A model generated the notes under the pieces. That model was not told where the DNA came from and did not search any database. It worked only from the letters and a program-made list of their open reading frames with translations. This document shows, piece by piece, positions 55,199 through 63,872 of a DNA stretch of 64,000 bases. Source of the DNA: Comamonas fluminis. GTDB lineage: Bacteria; Pseudomonadota; Gammaproteobacteria; Burkholderiales; Burkholderiaceae_C. Within the stretch, counting starts at the first letter, position 1. Every line of letters begins with the position of its first letter. The position numbers and the translations under genes were made by a program. The stretch is from the NCBI RefSeq assembly GCF_019186805.1, contig NZ_CP066783.1:2183501-2247500 (forward strand), written 5' to 3'.

Positions 55199-57082
55199 AT
55201 GGGCTGCACCATGCCAGCCCCGCCCAAGAACCGTCTGCGCACCAGCCTGCTGATTTTGCTGTGGCTGGGCCTGAGTGCGCTGGCAGGCTGGGGCAGTTAT
55301 CACGTCGCACGCGATTACGCGCTGGACAGCCTTCAGGTCGATGGCAATCACAGGCTGGACCTCTACACGGCCAGCCTGCAGCGAGAAATCGACAAATACG
55401 CATTTCTGCCCGGGGTGATGGCCCTGCAGCCCCAGGTGCAAAGCCTGCTGCAGGTGCCCGATGATGCGGGCCTGACCCTGTACGTCAATCGCTATCTGGA
55501 AGCGCTGAGCCAGAGCGCAGGCACCCTCAGCGTCTATTTGCTGGACCACTCCGGCCGCGTGCTGGCCGCCAGCAACTGGCAGCGTGCCGACAGCTTTGTG
55601 GGCGAAGACCTGAGCTTTCGCCCCTATGTGCAGCAGGCTCTGAGGCAGGGCTACGGGCGCTACTTTGGCATTGGCACCACACGGGGTGAGCCGGGCTACT
55701 ACCTCACCACCCCGCTGGGGCAGGGCGAGCAGCGTGGCATTGCCGTGGTCAAGGTTGGTCTGTCGCTGCTGGAGCATTCCTGGGCTGCGGCAGAGTCCCC
55801 CGTCTTCGTGAGTGACGAGAACACCGTGCTCATGCTCAGCAACGTGCCGCAATGGCGGTTTACAACGCTGGATGTGCTGGACGACGCGCAGCGCGCCAGA
55901 CTGAAAAGCTCTCTCAAATACAACCAGCAGGCCCTGCAGCCGCTGAACTGGAAAATACTGGACTCTTCGCTGCAAGGGAATAGCGCGGTTCAGCTGGTAG
56001 AGCTTCCTGGCGGTGTGGATGCTTCACCGGGCTATAGCTCCGGCCAGTTCCTGGCACTTTCGCGCACGCTGGCGGGCTCGCCCTGGAAGATGACGGTGCT
56101 GCTGCCACTGGCATCCGCCTTGCCACTGGCGCAAAGCCGGGCATGGCTGACAGCCGTCATGGTGGCGCTGGGGCTGATGCTGCTGGCGCTGCTGCTGCAG
56201 CGGCGCAGCCACCTGCGCGAGCAACTGGCCGCCCGGCAAGCGCTGCAGCAGGCCCATGATGCGCTGGAGCGTCAGGTGCAGCAGCGCACCGCCCAGCTGC
56301 AAAGTGCCAATACTGCGCTGCAGCAAGAGGTGGCCGAACGCATGCAAGCCGAGGTCACGCTGCGTGCCGCGCAGGATGAGCTGGTGCAGGCGGGCAAGCT
56401 GGCCGTGATTGGAAAGCTCTCGACCGAAGTGGCCCATGAGCTCAACCAGCCGCTGGCGGCCCTGCGCGCCCTGGCAGGCAACAGCCAGCGCTTTCTGGAG
56501 CGCAGCCAGACCGATATGGTGCAAAGCAATCTGCAGCGCATGGCCGATCTGTCGGACCGCATGGGACGCATCACCGGGCAGCTGCGCAACTTTGCGCGCA
56601 GATCGCTGGACATGCCACAGGCCGTGCCGCTTGCCGATGTCATGGAGCCAGCGCTGGCGCTGATGCAGCCGCGCATGGACCGTTGCGGCGCTGAAGTGGT
56701 GTGCGATATTCCCGCGCAGCTCAGGGTTCTGTGTGATACCAACCGCGTGCAGCAGGTGCTGATCAATCTGCTGGGCAATGCCCTGGATGCCATGCTGCAG
56801 CAAAGCACGCCGCGCATTGAAATTGGCGGTGAAGTGAAAGACGGGCAGGCCCATATCAGCGTGCGAGACCATGGACCGGGCTTGAGCGAGCAGGCTCTGG
56901 CCCACCTGTTTCAGCCCTTTTTTACCACCAAGCTCAAAGGCGAAGGTCTGGGCCTGGGCCTGTCGCTGTCTTCTGATATTGCCAAAGCCAGCGGCGGCTG
57001 CCTGCAAGGGCGCAATCACCCCGAGGGAGGGGCCGTCTTCACGCTAAGCCTTCCCTTGGCGGATACTCAGCCGCTTCTCTGA
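55199..57082 (+). CDS. Sensor histidine kinase, DctB/AauS-like
   Basis: A 627-residue kinase. Two membrane segments (near residues 15-35 and 310-330) enclose a periplasmic double-Cache sensor (SVYLLDHSGRVLAASNWQ, FGIGTTRGEPGYYLTTPL). A coiled coil leads to the kinase core: H-box EVAHELNQPLAALRALAGN, N-box NLLGNALDAML, G-boxes DHGPGLSEQ and GEGLGLGLSLS. This is the DctB architecture, which also occurs in AauS. It should sense a dicarboxylate or acidic amino acid and phosphorylate the regulator encoded 13 bases downstream. Starts at 55178, 55199 and 55211 are possible. Confidence 0.85.
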   Translation: MGCTMPAPPKNRLRTSLLILLWLGLSALAGWGSYHVARDYALDSLQVDGNHRLDLYTASLQREIDKYAFLPGVMALQPQVQSLLQVPDDAGLTLYVNRYLEALSQSAGTLSVYLLDHSGRVLAASNWQRADSFVGEDLSFRPYVQQALRQGYGRYFGIGTTRGEPGYYLTTPLGQGEQRGIAVVKVGLSLLEHSWAAAESPVFVSDENTVLMLSNVPQWRFTTLDVLDDAQRARLKSSLKYNQQALQPLNWKILDSSLQGNSAVQLVELPGGVDASPGYSSGQFLALSRTLAGSPWKMTVLLPLASALPLAQSRAWLTAVMVALGLMLLALLLQRRSHLREQLAARQALQQAHDALERQVQQRTAQLQSANTALQQEVAERMQAEVTLRAAQDELVQAGKLAVIGKLSTEVAHELNQPLAALRALAGNSQRFLERSQTDMVQSNLQRMADLSDRMGRITGQLRNFARRSLDMPQAVPLADVMEPALALMQPRMDRCGAEVVCDIPAQLRVLCDTNRVQQVLINLLGNALDAMLQQSTPRIEIGGEVKDGQAHISVRDHGPGLSEQALAHLFQPFFTTKLKGEGLGLGLSLSSDIAKASGGCLQGRNHPEGGAVFTLSLPLADTQPLL

Positions 57083-57095
57083 AAAGTCTGTGCCC

Positions 57096-58415
57096 ATGAA
57101 TTCCCAGCTCCATGTTCTGATTGTTGAAGACGACGCCGACGTCGCCATGGCCTGCGAACAGGCCTTGCAGCTGGAAGGCTATGAGTGCGGGTGCATGAGC
57201 AGTGCGGAGATGGCGCAGAAACACCTGTCGGCCGACTTCGCTGGCGTGGTGGTCAGCGATATTCGCCTGCCGCGCATGAGCGGGCTGGATTTGCTTGCCG
57301 CGGTGCACGCCATGGATGCGGAACTGCCCGTCATCCTCATCACCGGCCATGGTGATATTTCCATGGCCGTGCAGGCCATGAAGGATGGTGCGCAGGACTT
57401 TCTGGAAAAGCCGTTTGCCCCCGAGCGCCTGACCGAAGCCGTGCGCCGCGCGCTGGAGCGCAGGCGGCTGGTGCTGGAAGTGCGCGCCCTGCGCGAGCAA
57501 CTGCAAAGCCGTGACCTGATGCAGCAGCAGCTGCTGGGCCAGTCGCCCGCCATGCAGCAGCTGCGCCGCACCGTGCAGAGTCTGGCCAGCAGTGAGGCCG
57601 ATGTGCTGATCTGGGGCGAAACCGGCACCGGCAAGGAAAAAGTGGCGCGCAGCCTGCACGAAGCCAGCCGTCGCAAGGATGGCAATTTCGTGGCCATCAA
57701 CTGTGGCGGCTTGCCGGAAACTTTGTTTGACAGCGAAATCTTTGGCAGCGAAGCCGGGGCCTTCACCGGCGCTGGCAAAAAGCGCATTGGCAAGATCGAG
57801 CACGCCAGCGGCGGCACACTGTTTCTGGACGAAATCGAGAGCATGCCCATGGCCATGCAGATCAAGCTGCTGCGCGTGCTGCAGGAGCGCGTGCTGGAGC
57901 GTCTGGGGTCAAACACCTTGATTCCCGTGGACTGCCGTGTGATTGCTGCTACCAAAGTTGATTTGCTGGCCCTCAGTCAGCAAGGTCTGTTTCGTGCCGA
58001 CCTGTACTACCGCCTCAACGTCATCACCGTGAACCTGCCGCCGCTGCGCGAACGCCGGGAAGACATTCCGCTGCTGTTCGAGCACTTTGCCCTGCAGGCA
58101 GCGGCGCGCCACCAGCGGTCCGTGCCAGAACTCACACCGCAGCGTCTGCAAACCCTGATGGCCCACGACTGGCCCGGCAATGTGCGTGAGCTGCGCAATA
58201 TGGCAGAACGCATGACGCTGGGCATAGACATGGGCCTGCAAAGTGCGCAGGCCCAGACGGCAGAGCCATCGCTGGCGGCGACCGTGGAAGCCATTGAGCG
58301 GGCATTGATTGTGGACGCGCTGCGCAGCCACGACGGCAGCCTGACCCGCGCCGCACAGGCCCTGGGTACGCCCAAGACCACGCTGCACGACAAGATGCGC
58401 AAATACGGCTTATGA
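57096..58415 (+). CDS. Sigma-54 response regulator, DctD/AauR-like
   Basis: A 439-residue NtrC-family activator. The receiver domain has its Asp in VVSDIRLPRMSG; the AAA+ domain has GETGTGKEKVARSLHEA, the sigma-54-contacting GAFTGA in GSEAGAFTGAGKKRIG, GGTLFLDEIESMP and DWPGNVRELRN. The Fis-type helix-turn-helix is SLTRAAQALGTPKTTLHDKMRKYGL. It follows the kinase closely, and its probable target is the sigma-54 promoter before the GltP-like gene. An AauR-like box there favours AauR over DctD as closest relative. Confidence 0.88.
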   Translation: MNSQLHVLIVEDDADVAMACEQALQLEGYECGCMSSAEMAQKHLSADFAGVVVSDIRLPRMSGLDLLAAVHAMDAELPVILITGHGDISMAVQAMKDGAQDFLEKPFAPERLTEAVRRALERRRLVLEVRALREQLQSRDLMQQQLLGQSPAMQQLRRTVQSLASSEADVLIWGETGTGKEKVARSLHEASRRKDGNFVAINCGGLPETLFDSEIFGSEAGAFTGAGKKRIGKIEHASGGTLFLDEIESMPMAMQIKLLRVLQERVLERLGSNTLIPVDCRVIAATKVDLLALSQQGLFRADLYYRLNVITVNLPPLRERREDIPLLFEHFALQAAARHQRSVPELTPQRLQTLMAHDWPGNVRELRNMAERMTLGIDMGLQSAQAQTAEPSLAATVEAIERALIVDALRSHDGSLTRAAQALGTPKTTLHDKMRKYGL

Positions 58416-58450
58416 AACAGCGCTGAACGGCTGCCCCGCTACACTGGGGC

Positions 58451-59566
58451 ATGCGCGAATTCAGAGTTCTGGTTGTTGGTGCTTATGGCTTTTTCGGCAG
58501 CCGTCTGGTCACCCGACTGGCGCGGCAAAGCGGTTTGCATATCGTGCTTGCGGGTCGCTCTGCAGCCGCAGCCCGCGAATTGGTCGAGCGCCTTACCCCC
58601 GAAGCCCGTTCCAGCCTGAGCCATGAGGCGCTCGATGTGATGGCACCGGGCTTGGCAGATCGCCTCAAGGCGCTGGCTGTAGACGCTCTGATTCACACCA
58701 GTGGCCCGTTTCAGGGGCAGGACTATCGCGTGGCCCAGGCTTGTGCGCAGGCCGGTGTGCACTATGTGGATCTGGCCGATGGACGTGATTTTGTCTGCGG
58801 CATTCAAGCGCTTGATGCACAGGCCAGGGCCGCAGGTGTGCTGCTGGCCAGCGGTGTCAGCTCGGTGCCTGCACTGTCCACCGCTGTGGTCGATACGCTG
58901 GCCCAGGGCATGACCCGCGTCCAGAGCATCGATATCGGTATCAGCCCCGGCAACCGCACGGATCGCGGGCTGTCCACCGTTGCTGCCATCCTCAGTTATT
59001 GCGGTCAACCCTTGCCGGGTTCTAGGTTTGAGCCTGTGATCGGCTGGCTGCGCAGCTATGCGCATCACTACCCGCAGCCGGTGGGGCGCAGGCTGCTGTC
59101 GGCCTGTGATGTGCCTGATCTGGCGCTGCTGCCGCTGCGTTATGAAAACCGCCCTGTGGTCAGATTCGGTGCAGGGCTTGAGCTATCGTTTTTGCAGAGA
59201 GGCATGAGCATCATGGCCTGGCTGGCGCATAAGGGCTTGGTGCAGAACTGGTCAGCCCATGCCCGCTGGCTCAAGCGCATGGCAGACGGGTTCAAAAACT
59301 GGGGCAGCGATGTCGGGGCCATGCATGTCACCATCAGCGGTCTGGATGCGCAGGGCCAGCCCAGTCAGCGCAGCTGGGTGCTGATTGCGGGTTCGGGCGA
59401 CGGCCCTTATGTGCCCACGCTGGCCGCAAGTGCACTGGTGCGCAAGCTGGCCGCAGGTGCACAGCTTCCACCCGGCGCGCGGCCCTGCATGGGGCTGCTG
59501 ACGCTGCAGGACTTTGCGGCAGAGGCGCAGGGGCTCGATATTCAGATGAAGGAGCTGGCTGGATGA
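58451..59566 (+). CDS. Saccharopine dehydrogenase-like NAD(P)-binding protein
   Basis: A 371-residue protein with an N-terminal Rossmann fold (FRVLVVGAYGFFGSRLVTRLARQ) and the saccharopine-dehydrogenase-like block DALIHTSGPFQGQDYRVAQACAQAGVHYVDLADGRDFV. The C-terminal half has LLPLRYENRPVVRFGAGLELS and MHVTISGLDAQGQPSQRSWVLIAGSGDGPYVP. It is not the lysine-pathway enzyme; such proteins of the trans-acting enoyl-reductase type modify lipids or unknown substrates. It overlaps the next gene by four bases (ATGA) and opens a three-gene operon. Confidence 0.78.
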   Translation: MREFRVLVVGAYGFFGSRLVTRLARQSGLHIVLAGRSAAAARELVERLTPEARSSLSHEALDVMAPGLADRLKALAVDALIHTSGPFQGQDYRVAQACAQAGVHYVDLADGRDFVCGIQALDAQARAAGVLLASGVSSVPALSTAVVDTLAQGMTRVQSIDIGISPGNRTDRGLSTVAAILSYCGQPLPGSRFEPVIGWLRSYAHHYPQPVGRRLLSACDVPDLALLPLRYENRPVVRFGAGLELSFLQRGMSIMAWLAHKGLVQNWSAHARWLKRMADGFKNWGSDVGAMHVTISGLDAQGQPSQRSWVLIAGSGDGPYVPTLAASALVRKLAAGAQLPPGARPCMGLLTLQDFAAEAQGLDIQMKELAG

Positions 59567-60108
59567 CGCAAAACGCTTCCTTGTTTCAGCAAGTCATGGG
59601 TGATGAGTTTCGCAAACTCGACCCTGTGCTGCAGCGCTTTCACAGTCTTCAAGGCCAGCATGAACTGGAGGGCAGGGTACAGACCAATGCGCCTCAGACC
59701 TGGGCGGCCAGACAGCTGGCGCTGACCATCGGCACGCCGCGCACTGCGACCGAAGGGGCGATTCATTTTGAGCTGCAGGCCAGTCCACAGGTCGAAACCT
59801 GGACGCGCATTTTCCCCACGCAAGTCATGCGCTCCACCATGCAGGTGCACAAGGGCTATCTGATCGAAAAGCTAGGCGCAGCATGGTTGCGCTTTGAGTT
59901 GCTGGCGGTGGATGGGCGGTTTCGCATGCGGCTGCAGCGCCTGTTTTTTCTGGGCATCCCTTGCCCAGGCTGGCTTGCGCCACGCCTTGTGGCAGAGGAA
60001 ACAGGTGCGGGTGACAGGCTGCAGTTTCATATCGAGGCCGCTGTACCCCTGATTGGCGTGGTTGCCAGTTATCGCGGCTATCTGCTGCTGCCCAAGGAGA
60101 GCGCATGA
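59563..60108 (+). CDS. DUF4166-like protein
   Basis: A 181-residue protein without signal peptide. The order SLFQQVMGDEFRKLDPVLQRFH, GRVQTNAPQTWAARQLALTIGTP, FELQASPQVETWTRIFPTQVMRSTMQV and LEFELLAVDGRFRMRLQRLFFLGIPCPGWLAPRL-type blocks match DUF4166, which is often fused or adjacent to saccharopine-dehydrogenase-like proteins. It overlaps both neighbours by four bases, so the three proteins are probably made together and may act as one complex. Function unknown. Confidence 0.78.
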   Translation: MTQNASLFQQVMGDEFRKLDPVLQRFHSLQGQHELEGRVQTNAPQTWAARQLALTIGTPRTATEGAIHFELQASPQVETWTRIFPTQVMRSTMQVHKGYLIEKLGAAWLRFELLAVDGRFRMRLQRLFFLGIPCPGWLAPRLVAEETGAGDRLQFHIEAAVPLIGVVASYRGYLLLPKESA

Positions 60109-60494
60109 TTGTGGTGTTCGACGCGCAATGCCTGCTGTGCAACAGCTGGGTGCAGTTTCTGCTCAAGCACGACAAGCAGGGCATTTTTCAGTTTGCGGCC
60201 ATACAGGGCCAAGTTGGCAGCCAGTTGCTGGCTGAGGCGGGACTGAAGATTGAAGGCCTGCAGACCTTGCTGCTGGTGGATGGCCCGCAGAGCTGGCAGC
60301 ACACGGACGCGATCTTGCGCGTGCTGCATGCACTGGGCTGGCCGTGGCGGCTGGCTGGGGTCGCTAGGCTGATACCCGCAGCACTGCGCGATGCGCTGTA
60401 CCGAGTGATTGCCCGCAACCGCTACCAGTGGTTTGGCAAAAGCGAGCAATGCCTGATGCCCGACCCGGCAGTCGCGGCGCGCTTTCTGGATTGA
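60105..60494 (+). CDS. DCC-family thiol-disulfide oxidoreductase-like (DUF393)
   Basis: A 129-residue protein of the DUF393/DCC family. The motif FDAQCLLCNSWVQFLLKHDK near the N-terminus has the paired CxxC that names the family, a thioredoxin-like redox site. The later FGKSEQCLMPDP holds another Cys and is conserved in the family. It overlaps the DUF4166 gene by four bases. It may provide redox chemistry for the other two products. Confidence 0.82.
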   Translation: MIVVFDAQCLLCNSWVQFLLKHDKQGIFQFAAIQGQVGSQLLAEAGLKIEGLQTLLLVDGPQSWQHTDAILRVLHALGWPWRLAGVARLIPAALRDALYRVIARNRYQWFGKSEQCLMPDPAVAARFLD

Positions 60495-60514
60495 CGGGTT
60501 CTGGATTGAATTTT

Positions 60515-60583
60515 AGAGATTTTTGAACCAAACAAGCCTTTAGCCCATTAAATACATAGGCTTGATGCTATCAATCTGAGAGT
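60515..60583. repeat. Degenerate family A repeat
   Basis: CAAGCCTTTAGCCCATTAA and ATAGGCTTGATGCTATCAAT form an imperfect inverted repeat with the GCTATCAA end typical of family A. It lies between convergent genes and may act as a terminator. Confidence 0.45.
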
Positions 60584-60585
60584 TT

Positions 60586-61146
60586 TTATTCATCCGCAGG
60601 CATGGGCGGAATATCCAGCAGTGCACCGTACTTTTGCTGCAACTCGGCAAAACGCGCCAGCGTAGGTGGCACGGGCTGGATATTCAGCGCCTTGCGCAGC
60701 AGTGGCAGCTGCTCTGTGCCAATGTCACCAAACGTGGGGCTGGGCTGGCGAAAATAGGCCTCGCCTTCTTCCTCTTCGTAGTACAGCTGCTCCAGGCTGA
60801 ACCAGCCCACGTAGTAGCCGTAGTCAAAGAATTCCTGAAAATTCTCGGCAATCACAAAGCTCTGTGCATCGGCGCAGGGCAGCGTCATGACGATGGGGCA
60901 GACATCTGCAGGCAGGCGCTCATCCACCAAAAAGCTGTAGTGCACGCTGTCGCCGCCCGTGGTGGCAAAGGTCAGCACATTGCGCGGCGTAGCCCAGTCG
61001 ATGTAGTCGCGCTGCGGCGGAATTTCCAGCAGCAAGCCGCAATAGTCCAGCACTGCGTCGGCAGACAGATTGAACTGCGGGCCAATGGCTTCGGCTGCGT
61101 CATACAGCGCCTGCAGCGGGGCGGGAATGGGGGCGTCGTTTTGCAT
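60586..61146 (-). CDS. Hypothetical acidic protein
   Basis: A 186-residue cytoplasmic protein of acidic character. YEEEEGEAYFRQPSPTFGDIG and FFDYGYYVGWFSLEQLYY are aromatic- and acid-rich patches. The layout (N-terminal helix, GDSVHYSFLV strand, VIAENFQEFFDYGY) is reminiscent of SMI1/KNR4-type small proteins, which often act as toxin-immunity partners, but the match is weak. No partner gene stands beside it. It is divergent from the RtcB-like gene, 150 bases apart. Function unknown. Confidence 0.6.
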   Translation of the reverse strand: MQNDAPIPAPLQALYDAAEAIGPQFNLSADAVLDYCGLLLEIPPQRDYIDWATPRNVLTFATTGGDSVHYSFLVDERLPADVCPIVMTLPCADAQSFVIAENFQEFFDYGYYVGWFSLEQLYYEEEEGEAYFRQPSPTFGDIGTEQLPLLRKALNIQPVPPTLARFAELQQKYGALLDIPPMPADE

Positions 61147-61235
61147 TGCAGCATCTTAGCAACGCGGCATTTGGCGGCTTGTCGGCCATTTGATTAGAAT
61201 TCGCCGCTTATCTCCTTCTTGAAGCTGCTGCTCGA

Positions 61236-61281
61236 AGGTACCTGGCTTCCCCACACAACGGGAGGCTGCATTGGCGTACCT
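61236..61281 (+). promoter_or_regulatory. Structured leader hairpin upstream of the RtcB-like gene
   Basis: AGGTAC and GTACCT form an outer stem; GCTTCCC and GGGAGGC (one G-U pair) form an inner stem with an 8-base loop. An asymmetric internal loop separates them. It ends 15 bases before the start codon. Confidence 0.5.
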
Positions 61282-61296
61282 CAGCATTTCAGCATC

Positions 61297-62700
61297 ATGT
61301 CTACTGTTTCCGGGAAGCTTTCCCGACTGCAAAAAGCCCTCGCACGCGATGGCATCCAGGTCTCGTACCGAGACAGCATTTACCAAATCCATAACGAGCA
61401 GGCGGCTGCCACCATCTTGCTGCCCGACAGCTTACCGCTGGAGCACAAGGCCGTCAGCCAGTTGCTGGACTTTGCCTCGGTGGCCGATCCCGACGGCCAC
61501 GGCGCGGTCTGCAAAGCCTGTGCCACACCGGACTTTCACCCGGGCAGCATTGCGCCCGTGGGCTCGGTGGTGGCCACTTCGCCAGACTTTGTGATTCCCG
61601 CCGCCATTGGCACGGATATCAACTGCGGCATACGCCTGATGACGACTGGCTTGAACCAGACGCAGGCCGAGCTGCACAAGAGCACCATCGTGAGTCGGCT
61701 CACCCAGGCCATTCTGAAAAACGGGCGCGATGTGCCGGTGAGGACAAAGGGTTTCAAGGCGCTGTTTGACGATGGCCCATCGGCCTTTATCGACGAGCTG
61801 CCCGCGCTGGGCCTGTGGCAGGGCGTGAACCGTGACCGCCTGCAGCGCGAGCTGGCTGCCTGCGTGGGCCTGCAAGGCTTTGCGGGCCAAAGCCGCTACG
61901 CGCCCGAGGCATTGCTGCAAGAGCGCGAAGTCGTGCGCCCGCCGTCGGCAGCGGATTTAGGCAGCGGCAACCACTTTCTGGAGTTCTGCGTGGTCGATGA
62001 AATCTACGACCGTCACGCCGCCTATGCCGCAGGGCTGAAAAAAGGTGATGTGACGGTGATGATTCACACCGGCTCGCGTGATGTGGGCTTTTATGTGGGC
62101 CGCCGCTGGATGGATCTGGCCAAACAGCAATGGCCGCAGGGCATGAAGCACCCGCAGCACGGCCTGTATGGCCTGAGCGGAGCGCTGGCGCAGGACTATC
62201 TGCACGCCATGGGTGTGGCGGCGCGCTACGCCTGGTTCAACCGCATGGCGCTGGCCGAGCTGGTGCGCAAGGAGTTGACCGATATGGCTGCGCTTGATGC
62301 GTCGCAGCTGATTGTCGATGTGCCGCACAACGTGGTGATGCGCGAGGGCGAGTTCAACGTGCACCGCAAAGGCTCGACCCCTGCGCATGATGGGCAGTGG
62401 GCCTTGATTCCCGGCTCCATGGGCGACTACTCGTTTCTGGTCAAGGGCCTGGGCAATGAGGACTGGCTGCAGTCCTGCAGCCACGGCTCGGGCCGTCAGG
62501 TGCGCAGGCAGGACACGCGCCGCATGAAGCAGCCGCTGGTGGAATCCGTCTGGCAATGCATCACCTTGCGTGAGGAGCGTTTGATCGAGGAAGCTCCCAG
62601 CGCTTACAAGCCGGTGGGCCCGGTGCTGCAAGCGCAGGAAGAAGCGGGGCTGATTCGCGCCAGTGTGCGGCTCAAGCCTTGGCTAACCTTCAAGGCCTGA
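61297..62700 (+). CDS. RtcB-family RNA-splicing ligase-like protein
   Basis: A 467-residue RtcB-fold protein. Metal- and GMP-site blocks are present: ATPDFHPGSIAPVGSVVAT, GTDINCGIRLM, DLGSGNHFLEFCVVDE, MIHTGSRDVGFYVG, DVPHNVVMREGEFNVHRKGSTPAHDGQ and CSHGSGRQVRR with the His-Gly-x-Gly that holds the guanylylated histidine region. RtcB joins RNA 2',3'-cyclic phosphate or 3'-phosphate ends to 5'-OH ends. It lacks an rtcA or rtcR neighbour, so it belongs to the stand-alone RtcB branch, sometimes linked with release factor H. The start at 61297 is where similarity begins. Confidence 0.85.
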   Translation: MSTVSGKLSRLQKALARDGIQVSYRDSIYQIHNEQAAATILLPDSLPLEHKAVSQLLDFASVADPDGHGAVCKACATPDFHPGSIAPVGSVVATSPDFVIPAAIGTDINCGIRLMTTGLNQTQAELHKSTIVSRLTQAILKNGRDVPVRTKGFKALFDDGPSAFIDELPALGLWQGVNRDRLQRELAACVGLQGFAGQSRYAPEALLQEREVVRPPSAADLGSGNHFLEFCVVDEIYDRHAAYAAGLKKGDVTVMIHTGSRDVGFYVGRRWMDLAKQQWPQGMKHPQHGLYGLSGALAQDYLHAMGVAARYAWFNRMALAELVRKELTDMAALDASQLIVDVPHNVVMREGEFNVHRKGSTPAHDGQWALIPGSMGDYSFLVKGLGNEDWLQSCSHGSGRQVRRQDTRRMKQPLVESVWQCITLREERLIEEAPSAYKPVGPVLQAQEEAGLIRASVRLKPWLTFKA

Positions 62701-62713
62701 GCTTTGGATTGAA

Positions 62714-62754
62714 TGGTTGCCAGCGCTTTAGCCAAAAGCGCTGACAGTTATCAA
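62714..62754. repeat. Family A repeat after the RtcB-like gene
   Basis: CCAGCGCTTT and AAAAGCGCTG flank AGCC, followed by ACAGTTATCAAA. The distal end overlaps the last codons of the leftward membrane-protein gene. Confidence 0.55.
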
Positions 62755-63122
62755 ATCTGCAGCAGATTCAGCAGTGCACCAAACGCATGAAGAGGCAGCC
62801 AGCAGATGGTGCTATCGACCATTCCATACCAGTGGCAACTGACCCAGCCAAATGGCATGCACAGGGCGGCCAGTACCAGCAGATCTGCCACGACCAGAGC
62901 AGGCTGGTGCTTGACTAGCTGAACCACCAGGTCCACCAGATAGCCGACAAGCAAAGCAAAACATAGAAAGCCCAGCACGATGGCGACGCCCAACCCGGTA
63001 TCGCCACGGTGCTCTCTGCCCGCATTGGCCGAGGTCGAAAGGCTGGCAAAGCCATAGAAGACAAGCATCGCTGCGACTGGCAGAGCGAGCCTGAGAAAAA
63101 ACTTCCAGCCGAGGCGATTCAT
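62751..63122 (-). CDS. Small membrane protein, 123 residues
   Basis: Three to four hydrophobic segments (LALPVAAMLVFYGFASL, VAIVLGFLCFALLVGYLVDLVVQLV, LVVADLLVLAALCMPFGWVSCHW, LPLHAFGALLNLLQI) separated by short polar loops. No family recognised. Its stop codon lies inside the end of a family A repeat, so the repeat has contributed the last residues or the gene has moved its end. Function unknown. Confidence 0.6.
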   Translation of the reverse strand: MNRLGWKFFLRLALPVAAMLVFYGFASLSTSANAGREHRGDTGLGVAIVLGFLCFALLVGYLVDLVVQLVKHQPALVVADLLVLAALCMPFGWVSCHWYGMVDSTICWLPLHAFGALLNLLQI

Positions 63123-63278
63123 ATAAAGCCCGGGTTGAGCCAGTTGCCAATAGTTGGGTAGCGCTGGCTTTGGTTGCGTGATGTGCCCATCATAGTTGTT
63201 GGCGGAGAGAGGCAGCCAAGCGGCAAATTGGGAGCGCGTGATTCCTTGCTGCAGGGTGTTTTTGTGCGCTGAACGGTT

Positions 63279-63524
63279 CTATAGCTCGCTAATCTGCACC
63301 GCTGCGCCATGGCGCAGTCCTTCGTCTATCAAAACCCGCAGCGCCCGGGCGACGACGGCGGCATCGCCCATATGGTCGATAAAGTAAAAACCATCGGCCT
63401 CCAGCGCGAAGTCATAGTCGGGCATCTGGCCCGGGGCGGTTTGAACCACAGGCAGCCTGCGCTGCACCGCTTGGGTGTCAAAGCCTTGAGGGACGGGGAA
63501 GTGGATTTTGTATTCGATGCCCAT
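63279..63524 (-). CDS. Hypothetical protein, 81 residues
   Basis: A short soluble protein (MGIEYKIHFPVPQGFDTQAV...). A Pro-rich strand PVVQTAPGQMP and the Asp/Phe/Tyr-rich DYDFALEADGFYFIDHMG precede a helix VVARALRVLIDEGLRHG. It follows the next gene upstream by 30 bases on the same strand. Small two-gene sets of this sort may be immunity-like or accessory proteins. No family recognised. Confidence 0.5.
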   Translation of the reverse strand: MGIEYKIHFPVPQGFDTQAVQRRLPVVQTAPGQMPDYDFALEADGFYFIDHMGDAAVVARALRVLIDEGLRHGAAVQISEL

Positions 63525-63554
63525 CGCTCGATTGTCGCTGCAGCAGGGCTGGGG

Positions 63555-63872
63555 TCACCCACCTTCCCAGCGGCGGTAGCCAATATGCGCCAGGCCCGTC
63601 AATCGCTGAGGCAGGGGCGCGGCGCGATGCTCTTCATCCAGCGTCCATGGGCCTTGCAGGTCAGCCAGCACTTCGGCGGCAGCAATGGATGCGGCTTCGC
63701 GGGCTTCTTCGTCTGGTGCTCCATCGTATTCAAAGAGCAAGCGCAGGTGCAGGGCTGCCGTATCCGCTTCGACGCAGGCCTGGCGCAGCTGCGGGTGCAC
63801 TGCGCCCAGCAGTGCGCGCTGCAGCGACAGCAGCAGAAAGCGGTGGTCAATGGCCGGGGCTGGGGTGGGCAT
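63555..63872 (-). CDS. Hypothetical protein, 105 residues
   Basis: A mainly helical soluble protein: LLLSLQRALLGAVHPQLRQACVEAD, then a strand LRLLFEYDGAPDEEAREAASIAAAEVLADLQ and the end AHIGYRRWEGG. Its ATG overlaps the stop of the AhpD-like gene (TGATG), so the two are translationally coupled. No family recognised with certainty. Confidence 0.5.
   Translation of the reverse strand: MPTPAPAIDHRFLLLSLQRALLGAVHPQLRQACVEADTAALHLRLLFEYDGAPDEEAREAASIAAAEVLADLQGPWTLDEEHRAAPLPQRLTGLAHIGYRRWEGG

Noticed and set aside
53613..55403. A 596-codon minus-strand frame over the symporter
   Set aside because: His/Gln-rich shadow of a membrane-protein gene without any known domain.
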